A stretch of DNA of 47,744 nt from the NCBI GenBank assembly GCA_040880125.1, contig JBBDJB010000010.1, forward strand, positions 1-47,744, written 5' to 3'. Shown piece after piece: positions 8,848-16,730 of the stretch (the stretch's first letter is position 1; each line of letters starts with the position of its first letter). The stretch comes from JBBDJB01 sp040880125 (GTDB lineage: Bacteria; Planctomycetota; Planctomycetia; Pirellulales; JBBDJB01). A model generated the notes under the pieces. That model was not told the DNA's origin, did not search any database, and saw nothing but the letters and a program-made list of their open reading frames with translations. The position numbers and the translations under genes were made by a program.

Positions 8848-8920
8848 CTTGAAGCCGGGAGTCAGGGCGAAAATGGGCGAGTGTGCCAGAGGACGACCTT
8901 TCTATGGTAAGCCCCCTGGT

Positions 8921-8937
8921 GCCGATTCGCAATCGGC
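8921..8937 (-). terminator. Possible hairpin after the DUF4242 gene
   Basis: A short palindrome GCCGATT-CGC-AATCGGC lies 14 bp beyond the stop of the DUF4242 gene. There is no T tract, so it is only a weak terminator candidate. Confidence 0.3.
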
Positions 8938-8950
8938 CGGCGCCGCGGTC

Positions 8951-9217
8951 TCACACGTCCTTGACGTCGCCCCCTTCGCCCTCCAACTCCACCTGAACAA
9001 TGCTCTCGTAGGGCATGCCCACCTTCTTGAACCAGGCGGCGACTTTGTCGCTGCTGCCGGCCTCGATCACGCAGAAGGCCTTCCCCTCGGTGAGGTTCAT
9101 AAAGCTGCGATACGGCTTCACTTCGGCGTCCTGCTGGGCCGACTCGCCCAACTGGCAGACCTGATCGCGGGTGAGTTTTCCGGCGGGCAACTGATGGGTC
9201 GACATAAACTTCGGCAT
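8951..9217 (-). CDS. DUF4242 family protein
   Basis: An 88-residue cytosolic protein that looks like a DUF4242 ferredoxin-like alpha/beta domain: MPKFMSTHQL at the start, a central LTEGKAFCVIEAG strand pair and a C-terminal ESIVQVELE. A member of this family in Streptomyces (SCO4226) binds nickel and is dimeric, but a metal role here is only inference. The start is ATG 9217 rather than the upstream in-frame codon at 9238, because an AGGAG sequence lies seven bases before it. Confidence 0.75.
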   Translation of the reverse strand: MPKFMSTHQLPAGKLTRDQVCQLGESAQQDAEVKPYRSFMNLTEGKAFCVIEAGSSDKVAAWFKKVGMPYESIVQVELEGEGGDVKDV

Positions 9218-9262
9218 CGCGGGGCTCCTGAAAAGCAAATTTGAGTTACGTAACTTCGAAGT

Positions 9263-9844
9263 TCATTTTGCCACGGCCGGGCCGGCCACCTCGCCGGTCG
9301 GCATCGGCTCGCCGACCGTCGGCTGCGGCCGTTCGATCTTCAGAAACACATCCATCGCTCGGGCCCGCTGCCGGAACCGCGCGGTGGGCATGGCCAGTGT
9401 ATCCCAGCTCGGGGAGATCGGCCGGGCCGCGGCCATGTAATCGCTCAAGCGGACCCCGACAAAACCGTACAGGTTACCGCGAAACTCGCACAGCCGTTCG
9501 GGCGAGAGCGGCGCGCGGCGGCCCACCACCAGGTAGGCGAACACCAGCAGACCTCCGAAGCCCTTGCCGAACAGCCCCTCCCAGCGGGTGAGGCTGTCCA
9601 GATCGTCGCGGGTGGACCAGTTCTTCCAGTACTGCTTCTGGCCGTCGCCCGAGGGGAAGCGTCGCCCCTTCACGTCGACCAGCCAGGCCGTGCTCCCCGG
9701 CGGCGAGACGATAAAGTCCAGGCTCTTCAGCGATCCGTCCGCCGCGATGCTGCGCCGGGCCTCGTCGACCGCCACGTACGGAACGCGCGAGCGGCGCAGG
9801 TACTGCTCGAAGGCGGCTTCGTAGTGGTTGTCGCGGTTGGCCAT
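9263..9844 (-). CDS. HYExAFE family protein, possible PD-(D/E)xK nuclease fold
   Basis: A 193-residue protein that starts with the hallmark HYEAAFEQYLR of a planctomycete-specific family named for this motif. Downstream comes a strand-turn-strand with DFIVSPPG then WLVDVKGRRFPSG. The spacing of an aspartate followed by D-V-K resembles the active site of PD-(D/E)xK nucleases, and the N-terminal helix glutamate fits that fold. This nuclease reading is my inference. No signal peptide or membrane segment is seen. The gene sits alone between the DUF4242 gene and a repeat-like element. Confidence 0.8.
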   Translation of the reverse strand: MANRDNHYEAAFEQYLRRSRVPYVAVDEARRSIAADGSLKSLDFIVSPPGSTAWLVDVKGRRFPSGDGQKQYWKNWSTRDDLDSLTRWEGLFGKGFGGLLVFAYLVVGRRAPLSPERLCEFRGNLYGFVGVRLSDYMAAARPISPSWDTLAMPTARFRQRARAMDVFLKIERPQPTVGEPMPTGEVAGPAVAK

Positions 9845-9946
9845 GGCGGAGCTTGCCGGCTTTTCTCAAAGTTTAAAGGAGGTGGCCGGGTTCGAAAAAA
9901 TCCAATCGCGGGACGGCGAAATCAGCCGGCTCCCGGTAGGTGCGAT

Positions 9947-10294
9947 TACGGGTTCCTCTTCTCTGGTTCCGTTAACCTTGCGAGTCCACAATCTTGTTTT
10001 CAGGCGTCGGCATGCGCTTCGTCTCCAATGCCAATCCAGTGGGCCGTTCACAGGAATTGCTTCAACGACGCCTTCGGAGCCGTCTCATCGGCCCGACGGT
10101 TTCGGAGTACCGGTGCCTCTTCTCTCTGCCTCTTCTCTGGGCCGATTCTGAGTGCCGATTCTGTGTCCGTATGGTAGGCATGCGACTTCATTTCCAGTTG
10201 TCCGTGAGAACTGGCCACCGGCATCGCAGGATCCTCGCCCGCGAAGCCCGTGGACACCGCCACCACTACACAGAACCGAGAAGAGGAACCCGTA
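9947..10294. repeat. 348-bp element with 22-23 bp inverted ends (element A)
   Basis: The left end TACGGGTTCCTCTTCTCTGG is matched in inverse orientation at 10273-10294 with one base of difference in length. A third, degenerate copy of the end sequence lies inside at 10108-10130 in the left orientation. No coding region can be supported inside. The element fills most of the 551-bp gap between hisS and the HYExAFE gene. A related element lies upstream of hisS at 12009-12266. Confidence 0.75.
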
Positions 10295-10395
10295 CTCTTC
10301 CTTCTGTTTACGCCTTCACCCTCCGAAGCAACGTGCCGCCGCAGCGGCCCGCGCTGGGCTGTTTCATTGCTTAATGGACCGCCTCACCGGCCGAC

Positions 10396-11742
10396 CTATT
10401 GGGCCGCCAGCAGCTTCGCCAGCGCTTCGACCAAGGCGGCCGCCTCGTCGTCCAGCGGCACTTCAACATTGGTCCCGGCGGCCAGGTCCTTCACCTGGCA
10501 GATACCGCTGGCCCACTCCTGGTCGCCCAGGATCAAGGCCACGCGAAAGCCCTTGCGGTCGGCGTACTTGAGCTGTGGCCCCAGCCGCTTGGGCTCCGGA
10601 TACAGCTCGACGCCAAAGCCCGCGGCCCGCAGCCGCGCCGCCAATTGAAGATAGTCGTGCAGGCGGTTTTCGTCAAAAAACGGGAGGAACACCTCGCATG
10701 GCGTGGCGACCTTCTCGATCATTCCCAGCTCGCTCATCGCCTCCAGCAGTCGATCCAGGCCCAGCGAGGCCCCCACACCCGGCAGCTCCTGCTTGGTGTA
10801 CAGCTCGGCCAGGTTGTCGTACCGCCCTCCGCTGCAGACGCTCCCCATGCCGGGCAGATCGTCCAGCAGCGTTTCGTAGACGGTGCCGGTGTAGTAGTCC
10901 AGCCCGCGCGCGATCGACACATCCAATTGCAGGCAGCCCGCCGGCACGCCGGCCGCAGCCGTGGCGGCGGCCAACTGCGCCAGCCGCGCCACGCCCGCCT
11001 GGCCTGTCTCGCTCCCCTGGACGGCGGCTTCCATGGCGAGGAGCACCTGATCGTTGGTGCCCTCGATCTGGGCCAGATCGAGCACCAACTCGGCCTGCTC
11101 CCCGCTGGCGCCGGCCGCCTCGAACATCTCCCGCGCTACACACTCAGGGCCGATCTTGGGCAACTTGTCCAGCGCCCGCAGCACGGCGGTCGCGTGCTCG
11201 CCCAGCCCAATCTTCTCCAAGAGGCCCCCCAGCACGCCGCGGTGATTGACGCGGACCGTGAACCTTTCAAAGCCGATCGCCCGCATGAGGTCGGAAATGA
11301 CCACGGCCGTTTCGACGTCGGAGGCTAGCGAGCGGGTGCCGATCGTGTCGAAATCGCACTGCATGAACTCGCGGAACCGCCCGCGCTGGGTGTTCTCGCC
11401 GCGCCACACCGGCGCGATGTGATACCGCTTGAACGGCACGCCCAACTCGCCGATGTGCTGCGCGACGAAGCGGGCCAGCGGCACGGTCAGGTCGAACCGC
11501 ATGCCGACCTGGCGGCCGCCCTTGTCCTCGAACTCGTAGAGCTGCTTGTCGGTCTCCTCGCTCCCCTTGCCCTTGAGGATCTCCAGCAGTTCCAAGGCCG
11601 GCGTGTCGATCGGCGCGAAGCCGTACGAGCGGTATACGCGCTTGGCCGTCTCGATGAGTCGCTCGCGCGGGATCATCATCTCCGGCAGAAAATCGCGAAA
11701 TCCCTTGAGGGTCCGCGGCGTGATTCGTGCTGTGTCGGCCAT
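10396..11742 (-). CDS. hisS: Histidyl-tRNA synthetase
   Basis: A class II aminoacyl-tRNA synthetase that charges tRNA-His. Motif 1 region GFRDFLPEMM, motif 2 (VWRGENTQRGRFREFMQCD), the histidine-specific RGLDYYTGTVYE and motif 3 with GGRYDNL are all present. A C-terminal anticodon-binding domain contains LGPQLKYADRKGFRVALILG. Length (448 aa) is slightly longer than the roughly 425 typical. The frame is open further upstream, but ATG 11742 gives the normal N-terminus (RITPRTLKGFRDFLP). It is bracketed on both sides by elements with similar inverted ends. Confidence 0.96.
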   Translation of the reverse strand: MADTARITPRTLKGFRDFLPEMMIPRERLIETAKRVYRSYGFAPIDTPALELLEILKGKGSEETDKQLYEFEDKGGRQVGMRFDLTVPLARFVAQHIGELGVPFKRYHIAPVWRGENTQRGRFREFMQCDFDTIGTRSLASDVETAVVISDLMRAIGFERFTVRVNHRGVLGGLLEKIGLGEHATAVLRALDKLPKIGPECVAREMFEAAGASGEQAELVLDLAQIEGTNDQVLLAMEAAVQGSETGQAGVARLAQLAAATAAAGVPAGCLQLDVSIARGLDYYTGTVYETLLDDLPGMGSVCSGGRYDNLAELYTKQELPGVGASLGLDRLLEAMSELGMIEKVATPCEVFLPFFDENRLHDYLQLAARLRAAGFGVELYPEPKRLGPQLKYADRKGFRVALILGDQEWASGICQVKDLAAGTNVEVPLDDEAAALVEALAKLLAAQ

Positions 11743-11847
11743 GGAGCTGGGCAAATCAAAGAAGAACCAAGAAAGGGACGTCCGGCTGCCGTTGCGCGCG
11801 ACAATCGGCAGCCCCGGTCTTTTCAACCAATCTTCGTAGAGGCTGTT

Positions 11848-11949
11848 AACCCTATAGCACAGAGGCGCGCGGTCGAAATGACGACCGGCTCGATGCGGGC
11901 AAAGTACATCCGGCGGGCTGAAAGACTACTGTGCATCACGCCAGTTCCC
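11848..11949. repeat. Dispersed repeat copy, homologous to 44400-44503
   Basis: The segment beginning AACCCTATAGCACAGAGG resembles the segment beginning AATCCTACAGCGCAGAG at 44400. Over 35 aligned bases starting at 11883 (GACCGGCTCGATGC) and 44435, 29 are identical by eye. The ends GACCGGC and GCCAGTTCCC again form the GGGAC-GGC type of inverted ends. It lies upstream of hisS. Confidence 0.6.
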
Positions 11950-12008
11950 TTGTTGGCCTCTCGGCGGAATTCGGGGGCGAATTGTCTCGGAATATCGCGA
12001 GCGCGGAC

Positions 12009-12266
12009 TACGGGATCCTCTTCTCTGCTTCCGGAGGCGATCCTCGTCGACGCTGACGCAATTTTGTTTTGTACCAAGCCAGGTAAGAATGTGCCGCCGT
12101 GGAATCATCCAACGCGGCCCGTTCAGCCCGTCGCGGTGAGCCTTGGCGAGTTACGAAGGCGGCCCGTACGAGAAAGTCTCTCCCGCGGAATTGACGCCCG
12201 GGCGCGGATCCGCTTCTGGCACGATCGAACGAACCCAGAAACGAACGCAGAGAAGAGGAATCCGTA
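12009..12266. repeat. 258-bp element with about 20-bp inverted ends (element B)
   Basis: The left end TACGGGATCCTCTTCTCTGC is repeated in inverse orientation at 12247-12266 with two mismatches. The end sequence is the same as that of element A (9947-10294), and both elements have a CAATYTTGTTTT stretch 40-50 bp inside the left end. The interior shows no supportable gene. The gap 11743-12435 between hisS and the YkgJ-type gene is otherwise only repeat-like sequence. Confidence 0.7.
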
Positions 12267-12435
12267 AGCCGTTTCCGCACCTCCAGAATTCGCCCCCGCA
12301 GATTGTCGGAACTCGAAAACAGCTTGCATCTCTGCGCCGCTCATACAACTCACAAATCCTGCTGTGACACGTCCCTATCGCCGCGGTATTGCCAAAAGAA
12401 GCCGGTCCAGTTTCCCGACTCCGTGCGCCGTATGT

Positions 12436-12882
12436 TTACCCCACCACCGGCAGCAGCGGGGGCTTTCTGCTGCGGATGTCGTTGCCCCGCTTCTGCAGCA
12501 CCGCCTCGGCGTACTCGGCCACCTGCTCGGGCGTCTCCAGGTACCGCTCGTAGGTCCAGTCTTCCTCGTACTCGCAGTTGTCGGTCGTGTATTCGCGGCA
12601 GATTAGCGGCCGGGTGTCGTAGATGCCGCAGCGGTTGTCGTCCTGCAAGTGCTGGCACGTGGTGTGGACGAGCAGGTACCAGTCGTCGTCTTCGGTGAAC
12701 AGCGTGGCCCGATCGTGCAGCACGTACCAGCGGAGAAACTCGAAGTCCTTCCACGTGGTGGGCGCGTCGATCGGCAGCGCGAAGTACCGGCAGCACTTGG
12801 CGGTGCAGTACTCGCAAAGCACCTTGTCCTGCGGCAGTTCTGCGCGGCTGATGCGGACGGTGCCAAAAGTGGCGGTCGCCAT
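12436..12882 (-). CDS. YkgJ-family cysteine cluster protein
   Basis: A 148-residue protein with the cysteine pattern of the YkgJ / UPF0153 family, thought to bind an iron-sulfur cluster or zinc: CEYCTAKCCRYFALPI near residue 22, then CQHLQDDNRCGIYDTRP and CREY, and a further cysteine in DNCEYEEDW. ATG 12882 is used; the open frame reaches 13116 but the extra N-terminal stretch is low-complexity and an AGGGA sequence precedes 12882. The gene is divergent from the Hsp70 gene at 13130, and the 247 bp between them should hold both promoters. Confidence 0.88.
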   Translation of the reverse strand: MATATFGTVRISRAELPQDKVLCEYCTAKCCRYFALPIDAPTTWKDFEFLRWYVLHDRATLFTEDDDWYLLVHTTCQHLQDDNRCGIYDTRPLICREYTTDNCEYEEDWTYERYLETPEQVAEYAEAVLQKRGNDIRSRKPPLLPVVG

Positions 12883-13129
12883 GGCGGTCGTTCCCTGCGG
12901 GCGGACGAGCGCGGCGGGCCGAGCGAGCGGTCTCTCGCCGCCGCCGGTCGCGCTCTGGTGGCAAAGCGCCACTTTAGCAAATCCTCCCCCCGGCGGCGAG
13001 GGTGCGCCGCGGCCGCGTAACTTGACGACCGCCGCCGGGCGACCGACAATCGCAGTACCGCGAAAGCGCTCGCAATCGAGCCGCTGTTCGCTTCCCCTCT
13101 TCACAAATCTCCGCACATATCCGCACGCG

Positions 13130-14707
13130 ATGAAGCCACTCGAGGAAGGTCAAACCGTCGGAATCGACCTGGGCACCACGTTTTCCACGATCGCCTACCT
13201 GGACGACGACGGCAAACCGGTTCCCATCCCCAACGACGACGACGGCGTGGAAACGCCCAGCCTGATTCTGTTGGCCGAAAGCGGCCACGTGATCGTGGGC
13301 CCCAACAGCCTCCGCGCCGCCATGGAGGACCCCAACAACGTCGTCGACCGCGTCAAGCGGCACATGGGCACGGCCGAGTTCAAGCGCACCTTCGACGGCC
13401 GACCTATCACGCCGGAGTTCATGTCCGGGCTGATCCTCAAAAAGCTCCGCCAGGACGCCGAGAAGCGCATCGGCAAAATCGGCAATGCCGTGATCACAGT
13501 GCCGTACTACTTCAACGACGTCCGGCGCAAGGCCACCGAAGACGCCGGCCGCATCGCGGGCTTAAACGTCATCGACATCATCAACGAGCCGACCGCCGCC
13601 ACGCTCACCTACGCTTGGATGCGAGGCGAGCTGGGCACCACTTCGAAAGAGGAAAAGCCTCGTCAGGTGCTGGTCTACGACCTGGGCGGCGGTACGTTCG
13701 ACGTCACGGTGGTCAGCTACACGCCGGCGCACTTTCAAGTGCTGGCCACCGACGGCGACGTGCAACTGGGCGGCATCGACTGGAACGAGCGGCTAGTGGA
13801 CTACGTCGCCGAACAGTTCCACGAGAAGCACGACCGCGACCCGCGGCAGTCGCCGGCCACTTTGCAAATGCTCCGGCACGATTGCGATCAGGCAAAGATC
13901 ACGCTCACCGAGTCGCCTCGGGCGAGCGTCATGTGCCGGCACGAAGGCAAGACTATCTCGGTCGCGGCCACCCGCGAGCAGTTCGAGGAGATGACCGCCG
14001 ACCTGGTGCAGCGCACGCTCGACACTACTGAGCTGGTGCTGGAGCAGGCCCAGGTCGCCGCGAACGAACTGGACGCCATCGTGCTGGTGGGCGGCTCGAC
14101 GTTGATGCCCCGCATCGGCCAGGCCCTGCAGGAGCTGACCGGCATCAAGCCGTTCCGCGGTCTCTCGCCCCACACGGCCGTGGCGCAGGGTGCGGCCATT
14201 CATGCGGCCATCCTGGAAGTGAAGGCCCGCGGCGATAAGTCCACCCTGGCGGAAAAGGTCCGCAAGATGCTCGGCCGCGTGCAGCAGGAGGAGGTCAATT
14301 CGCACGGTCTGGGCGTGGCCGCCAAGAATCCCCGCAGCGGCAAGCTGATCAACCACCTGATGATCCCCCGCAACACCCGGCTGCCGGCCGAGCGGAAGCA
14401 CTCGTTCGTCACGAACGTCGACGGCCAGCAGCGAGTGAGCGTCATCGTGGTGGAGGGCGACGCCCCCGATCCGGCCGCCTGCAGCTTGCTCGGCAAGTGC
14501 CGCATCTCGGAGTTGCCCGAGGGGTTGCCGCGCGGGTCGCCCATCGAGGTGACCTACGCGTTCGATCGCTCCGGCCGCGTCACCGTGCGGGCGAAGGACA
14601 AGACCGGCGGCAAGGAGGCAGCCATCCAGATCGAGCGCCGCGGCGGCCTGACCGACTCGGAGGTCGACGCCTATGCCAAGCTCGCCTCCGAATACCACGT
14701 GGAGTAA
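13130..14707 (+). CDS. Hsp70-family chaperone lacking the C-terminal lid
   Basis: The ATPase domain is complete: VGIDLGTTFSTIAYL at the N-terminus, INEPTAATLTYAW, VYDLGGGTFDVTVV and the adenosine motif IVLVGGSTLMPRIG. A beta-sandwich substrate-binding domain follows (PRNTRLPAERKHSF, ITxx replaced by VTYAFDRSGRVTVRAKDKTGG). The protein stops at 525 residues, about 110 short of DnaK, so the alpha-helical lid and the C-terminal tail are missing. It is therefore more likely a specialised Hsp70 than the main DnaK. A J-like gene starts about 31 bp downstream. No grpE is present nearby. Confidence 0.9.
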   Translation: MKPLEEGQTVGIDLGTTFSTIAYLDDDGKPVPIPNDDDGVETPSLILLAESGHVIVGPNSLRAAMEDPNNVVDRVKRHMGTAEFKRTFDGRPITPEFMSGLILKKLRQDAEKRIGKIGNAVITVPYYFNDVRRKATEDAGRIAGLNVIDIINEPTAATLTYAWMRGELGTTSKEEKPRQVLVYDLGGGTFDVTVVSYTPAHFQVLATDGDVQLGGIDWNERLVDYVAEQFHEKHDRDPRQSPATLQMLRHDCDQAKITLTESPRASVMCRHEGKTISVAATREQFEEMTADLVQRTLDTTELVLEQAQVAANELDAIVLVGGSTLMPRIGQALQELTGIKPFRGLSPHTAVAQGAAIHAAILEVKARGDKSTLAEKVRKMLGRVQQEEVNSHGLGVAAKNPRSGKLINHLMIPRNTRLPAERKHSFVTNVDGQQRVSVIVVEGDAPDPAACSLLGKCRISELPEGLPRGSPIEVTYAFDRSGRVTVRAKDKTGGKEAAIQIERRGGLTDSEVDAYAKLASEYHVE

Positions 14708-14738
14708 TCCTCACTCGCGCAAAGTGGGCAACAGCACC

Positions 14739-15557
14739 GTGGCCGACACGCTCGACGTCTATCGCGACTGGCTGGGGATCCGCGAGGCGGAGCGCCCCCT
14801 TTCTCATTATCAACTGCTGCGGCTGAAGCAGTTCGAGGACGACCCGGCCAAGGTCCGCAGCCACTACCGCAAGATGAACGCCCACGTGCGCAAGTACGCC
14901 ACGGGCGATTACTCGCAGCAGTCGCAGGATCTGCTCAACGAGCTGGCCAAGTCGATGCTCTGCCTGACGGACGCCCGGCGGAAGGCGGAGTACGACGCCT
15001 CGCTGGGCCGAGAGGACGCCAGCGAGCGCCGCCGCCGCACGCTCGAGGAAATCCTGCTGCTACGCAAAATCGTGGATGCGGCCAAGATCAAGCAGGCCCG
15101 GCAGTACGCCGACGCGATCGGCCTGGACATGCGCGACGCGGTCCTGCAAAAGCACCTGGCCCCGCCGGAGGTGGTCATGCAGGCCTATGCCGAGTCGATC
15201 GGCCTGCCGTACATCGACCTGGAAGAGACCGGCATCGACGAGGAACTGGTCGGGAAAGTGCCGGTGCGGGTGGCCCGGCAGTACTCGTGCGTGCCGGTGA
15301 TGGTCGACGACGGGCAATTGCTCGTGGCGTCCCCCAACCCGGTCCAGCCCCACGTCGAGGACGATCTGCGGCTTCGCACCGGTTGGCCGGTTCGCAGCGT
15401 TTTGTGCACGCCGGCGGGCATTCACCAATTCGTCGAGAAATATTATCCTAGGGAGGCCGCTGCTGCCCCCTCGCCGGCGACGTCGGCTCCGCCATCGGCG
15501 GACCAGCCACCGGCCGAGAAGCGCAAGGGGCTCCTGGGGCGACTGTTCGGGAAGTAA
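14739..15557 (+). CDS. J-like domain fused to GspE/MshE N-terminal (MshEN) domain
   Basis: A 272-residue protein with two parts. Residues 20-92 look like a J domain in helix pattern (LSHYQLLRLKQFEDDPAKV, LLNELAKSMLCLTDARRKAEYD) but the HPD tripeptide is replaced (NAHVRKY). Residues 100-237 match the N-terminal domain of type II secretion/type IV pilus ATPases GspE, PilB and MshE (IGLPYIDLEETGIDEELV, VRVARQYSCVPVMVDDGQLL, ASPNPVQPHVEDDLRLRTG). The tail is Pro/Ala-rich and ends with KGLLGRLFGK, perhaps amphipathic. Start is uncertain: GTG 14739 and GTG 14724 are both in frame after the Hsp70 stop, and ATG 14673 would overlap the Hsp70 gene. Confidence 0.82.
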   Translation: MADTLDVYRDWLGIREAERPLSHYQLLRLKQFEDDPAKVRSHYRKMNAHVRKYATGDYSQQSQDLLNELAKSMLCLTDARRKAEYDASLGREDASERRRRTLEEILLLRKIVDAAKIKQARQYADAIGLDMRDAVLQKHLAPPEVVMQAYAESIGLPYIDLEETGIDEELVGKVPVRVARQYSCVPVMVDDGQLLVASPNPVQPHVEDDLRLRTGWPVRSVLCTPAGIHQFVEKYYPREAAAAPSPATSAPPSADQPPAEKRKGLLGRLFGK

Positions 15558-15597
15558 ACCATCAGACCTCCATCGCGAGGGAGCCGAGGGAACCTTA

Positions 15598-15774
15598 ATG
15601 GACGACAAGCAAAAGAACTGCGTCATGATCGCTGTCATCGCGTTCTGCGTGACGGTGATGCTGTTTATGTGGCTGCTGAGCGGTTCTGGCTGGTACGTTC
15701 GCTATCCCGTCACGCTCATTGTCGCAGCGGCCGTCGGCGCGGGGGCCTACAAAGGAGCCGACGTGCTGACCTAA
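15598..15774 (+). CDS. Small two-helix membrane protein (58 aa)
   Basis: The ATG at 15598 is preceded by GAGGGAGCCGAGGG, a good ribosome binding site. The product starts MDDKQKN and has two hydrophobic helices (CVMIAVIAFCVTVMLFMWLL and YPVTLIVAAAVGAGAY) separated by a short SGSGWYVR loop. It follows the J-like/MshEN gene by 40 bp on the same strand, so it may be the third gene of that cassette. No similarity to a named family is recognised. Confidence 0.65.
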   Translation: MDDKQKNCVMIAVIAFCVTVMLFMWLLSGSGWYVRYPVTLIVAAAVGAGAYKGADVLT

Positions 15775-15800
15775 AGCCGTGCGGTGGCATCAAGACGTGG

Positions 15801-15890
15801 CACAGACATTCCTGTCTGTGCGCCGGTAGGTGAATTCGCAAGAATTCAGACTTGCCGAGACTCCGGCTGAACTCTTGCGAGTCCAGCTAC
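15801..15890. repeat. Hairpin CACAGACA plus inverted pair of GTAG-type REP (family 2)
   Basis: The palindrome CACAGACATTCCTGTCTGTG (15801-15820) is followed by a GTAG-hairpin repeat at 15826-15849 (stem GAATTC...GAATTC). An inverted copy at 15867-15890 ends GTCCAGCTAC. Spacing between the two copies is 17 bp. The rest of the 15775-16113 gap shows no gene. Confidence 0.8.
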
Positions 15891-16060
15891 CCTCTCGCTG
15901 CGGCAGAGAGAATTTTGGGTGCCACTGCCGGCTCGCCCAGCAGAGCTTTTGCGGTTGCCATGGATGGTGCCGCAAACCGTTGTTGCCGCACTGCGCTTGC
16001 ACGCCCTCGGAGGAAGGTGTTTTCATCACCTCCCTCCTGCCACAACGAGATTTCTTTTGC

Positions 16061-16101
16061 CCCCTCTCCCCAGCCCTCTCCCCGCGGGGGAGAGGGAGTA
16101 G
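16061..16101. repeat. CTCTCCC/GGGAGAGGG inverted repeat
   Basis: The sequence CCCCTCTCCCCAGCCCTCTC is followed by its partial inverse GGGGGAGAGGGAGTAG. A near copy lies at 16647-16687 and another at 39822-39856. It lies just beyond the stop codon of the pseudo-receiver gene and could serve as its terminator. Confidence 0.7.
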
Positions 16102-16113
16102 ACCGGCAGCGAG

Positions 16114-16485
16114 CTAGCCTAGAAGTGCTCTGAGCTTCTCGCGCGTCTCGGGCTTGTCGTACTCCAGCTTGCCGAAGCCGCGCTCGCCGCCGGCTGCCAC
16201 CGCCGCGTCCTGGTGCTCGGCGTAGTTGGTCACCAGCATCACCGGTACGCTGGCCAGTTCCGGGTCGCTCTTGATCTGGCGCAGGATCTCCAGCCCGTCG
16301 GAGTAGTCGCGGTCCAGCTTGCGGTTGATTAGCACGAGGTCGTAGCTGCGCTCGCGCAGCGCCTGCAGCGTATCCTCCGGTCCGTGCGTCTGATCCACCG
16401 CCGCGTTGAAGTTCGACGATAGATAGCGGCGGATTGTCTGATGGTCAGGGCTGCACTGGCCGACATCGAGAACGCGTTTGGTCAT
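16114..16485 (-). CDS. Receiver-like protein lacking the phosphorylatable aspartate
   Basis: A stand-alone CheY-like domain of 123 residues. The fold is recognisable: VLDVGQCSPDHQTIRRYL (acidic-pocket region), YDLVLINRKLD at strand 3, the strand-4 threonine in VMLVTNYAEH and the lysine in GFGK. The normal phospho-acceptor aspartate position (residue 54, LVLINRKL) is asparagine, and only one clear acidic-pocket residue (Asp14) remains. It is thus probably not phosphorylated in the usual way. ATG 16485 is used; the frame is open to a TTG two codons earlier. Repeat blocks flank the gene on both sides. Confidence 0.8.
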   Translation of the reverse strand: MTKRVLDVGQCSPDHQTIRRYLSSNFNAAVDQTHGPEDTLQALRERSYDLVLINRKLDRDYSDGLEILRQIKSDPELASVPVMLVTNYAEHQDAAVAAGGERGFGKLEYDKPETREKLRALLG

Positions 16486-16551
16486 GATCAATGCTTATGC
16501 GTGGCTAGAAGAAAGGGCACCCGGTGGCACCGACGTTCGCGCGCCCGGTGG

Positions 16552-16687
16552 CACAGACATTCCTGTCTGTGTGTCTTGCTGTACCTGAATTCGCAAGAGT
16601 TCAGTCCTGCCCGCCGTTCCGCTGAACTGTCACCAGTCCCGCTACCCCCTTCTCCCCGGCACTCTCCCCGAGTGGGAGAGGGAGTAG
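16552..16687. repeat. Second copy of the composite repeat block
   Basis: The same three repeats as in 15801-16101 occur here in the same order and orientation but more tightly packed. They are the CACAGACA palindrome (16552-16571), an inverted pair of family 2 repeats (16581-16604 and 16622-16645), and the CTCTCCC/GGGAGAGGG repeat (16647-16687). It is located between the pseudo-receiver and the beta-propeller lipoprotein genes. Confidence 0.8.
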
Positions 16688-16730
16688 AATTCAGGACCCG
16701 CAGGAATTTCTGTCCAACCGCAAGCCCGGC

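Noticed and set aside
9885..9910. Possible tRNA T-arm (GGTTCGAAAAAATCC)
   Set aside because: No matching acceptor or anticodon arms could be found around it.
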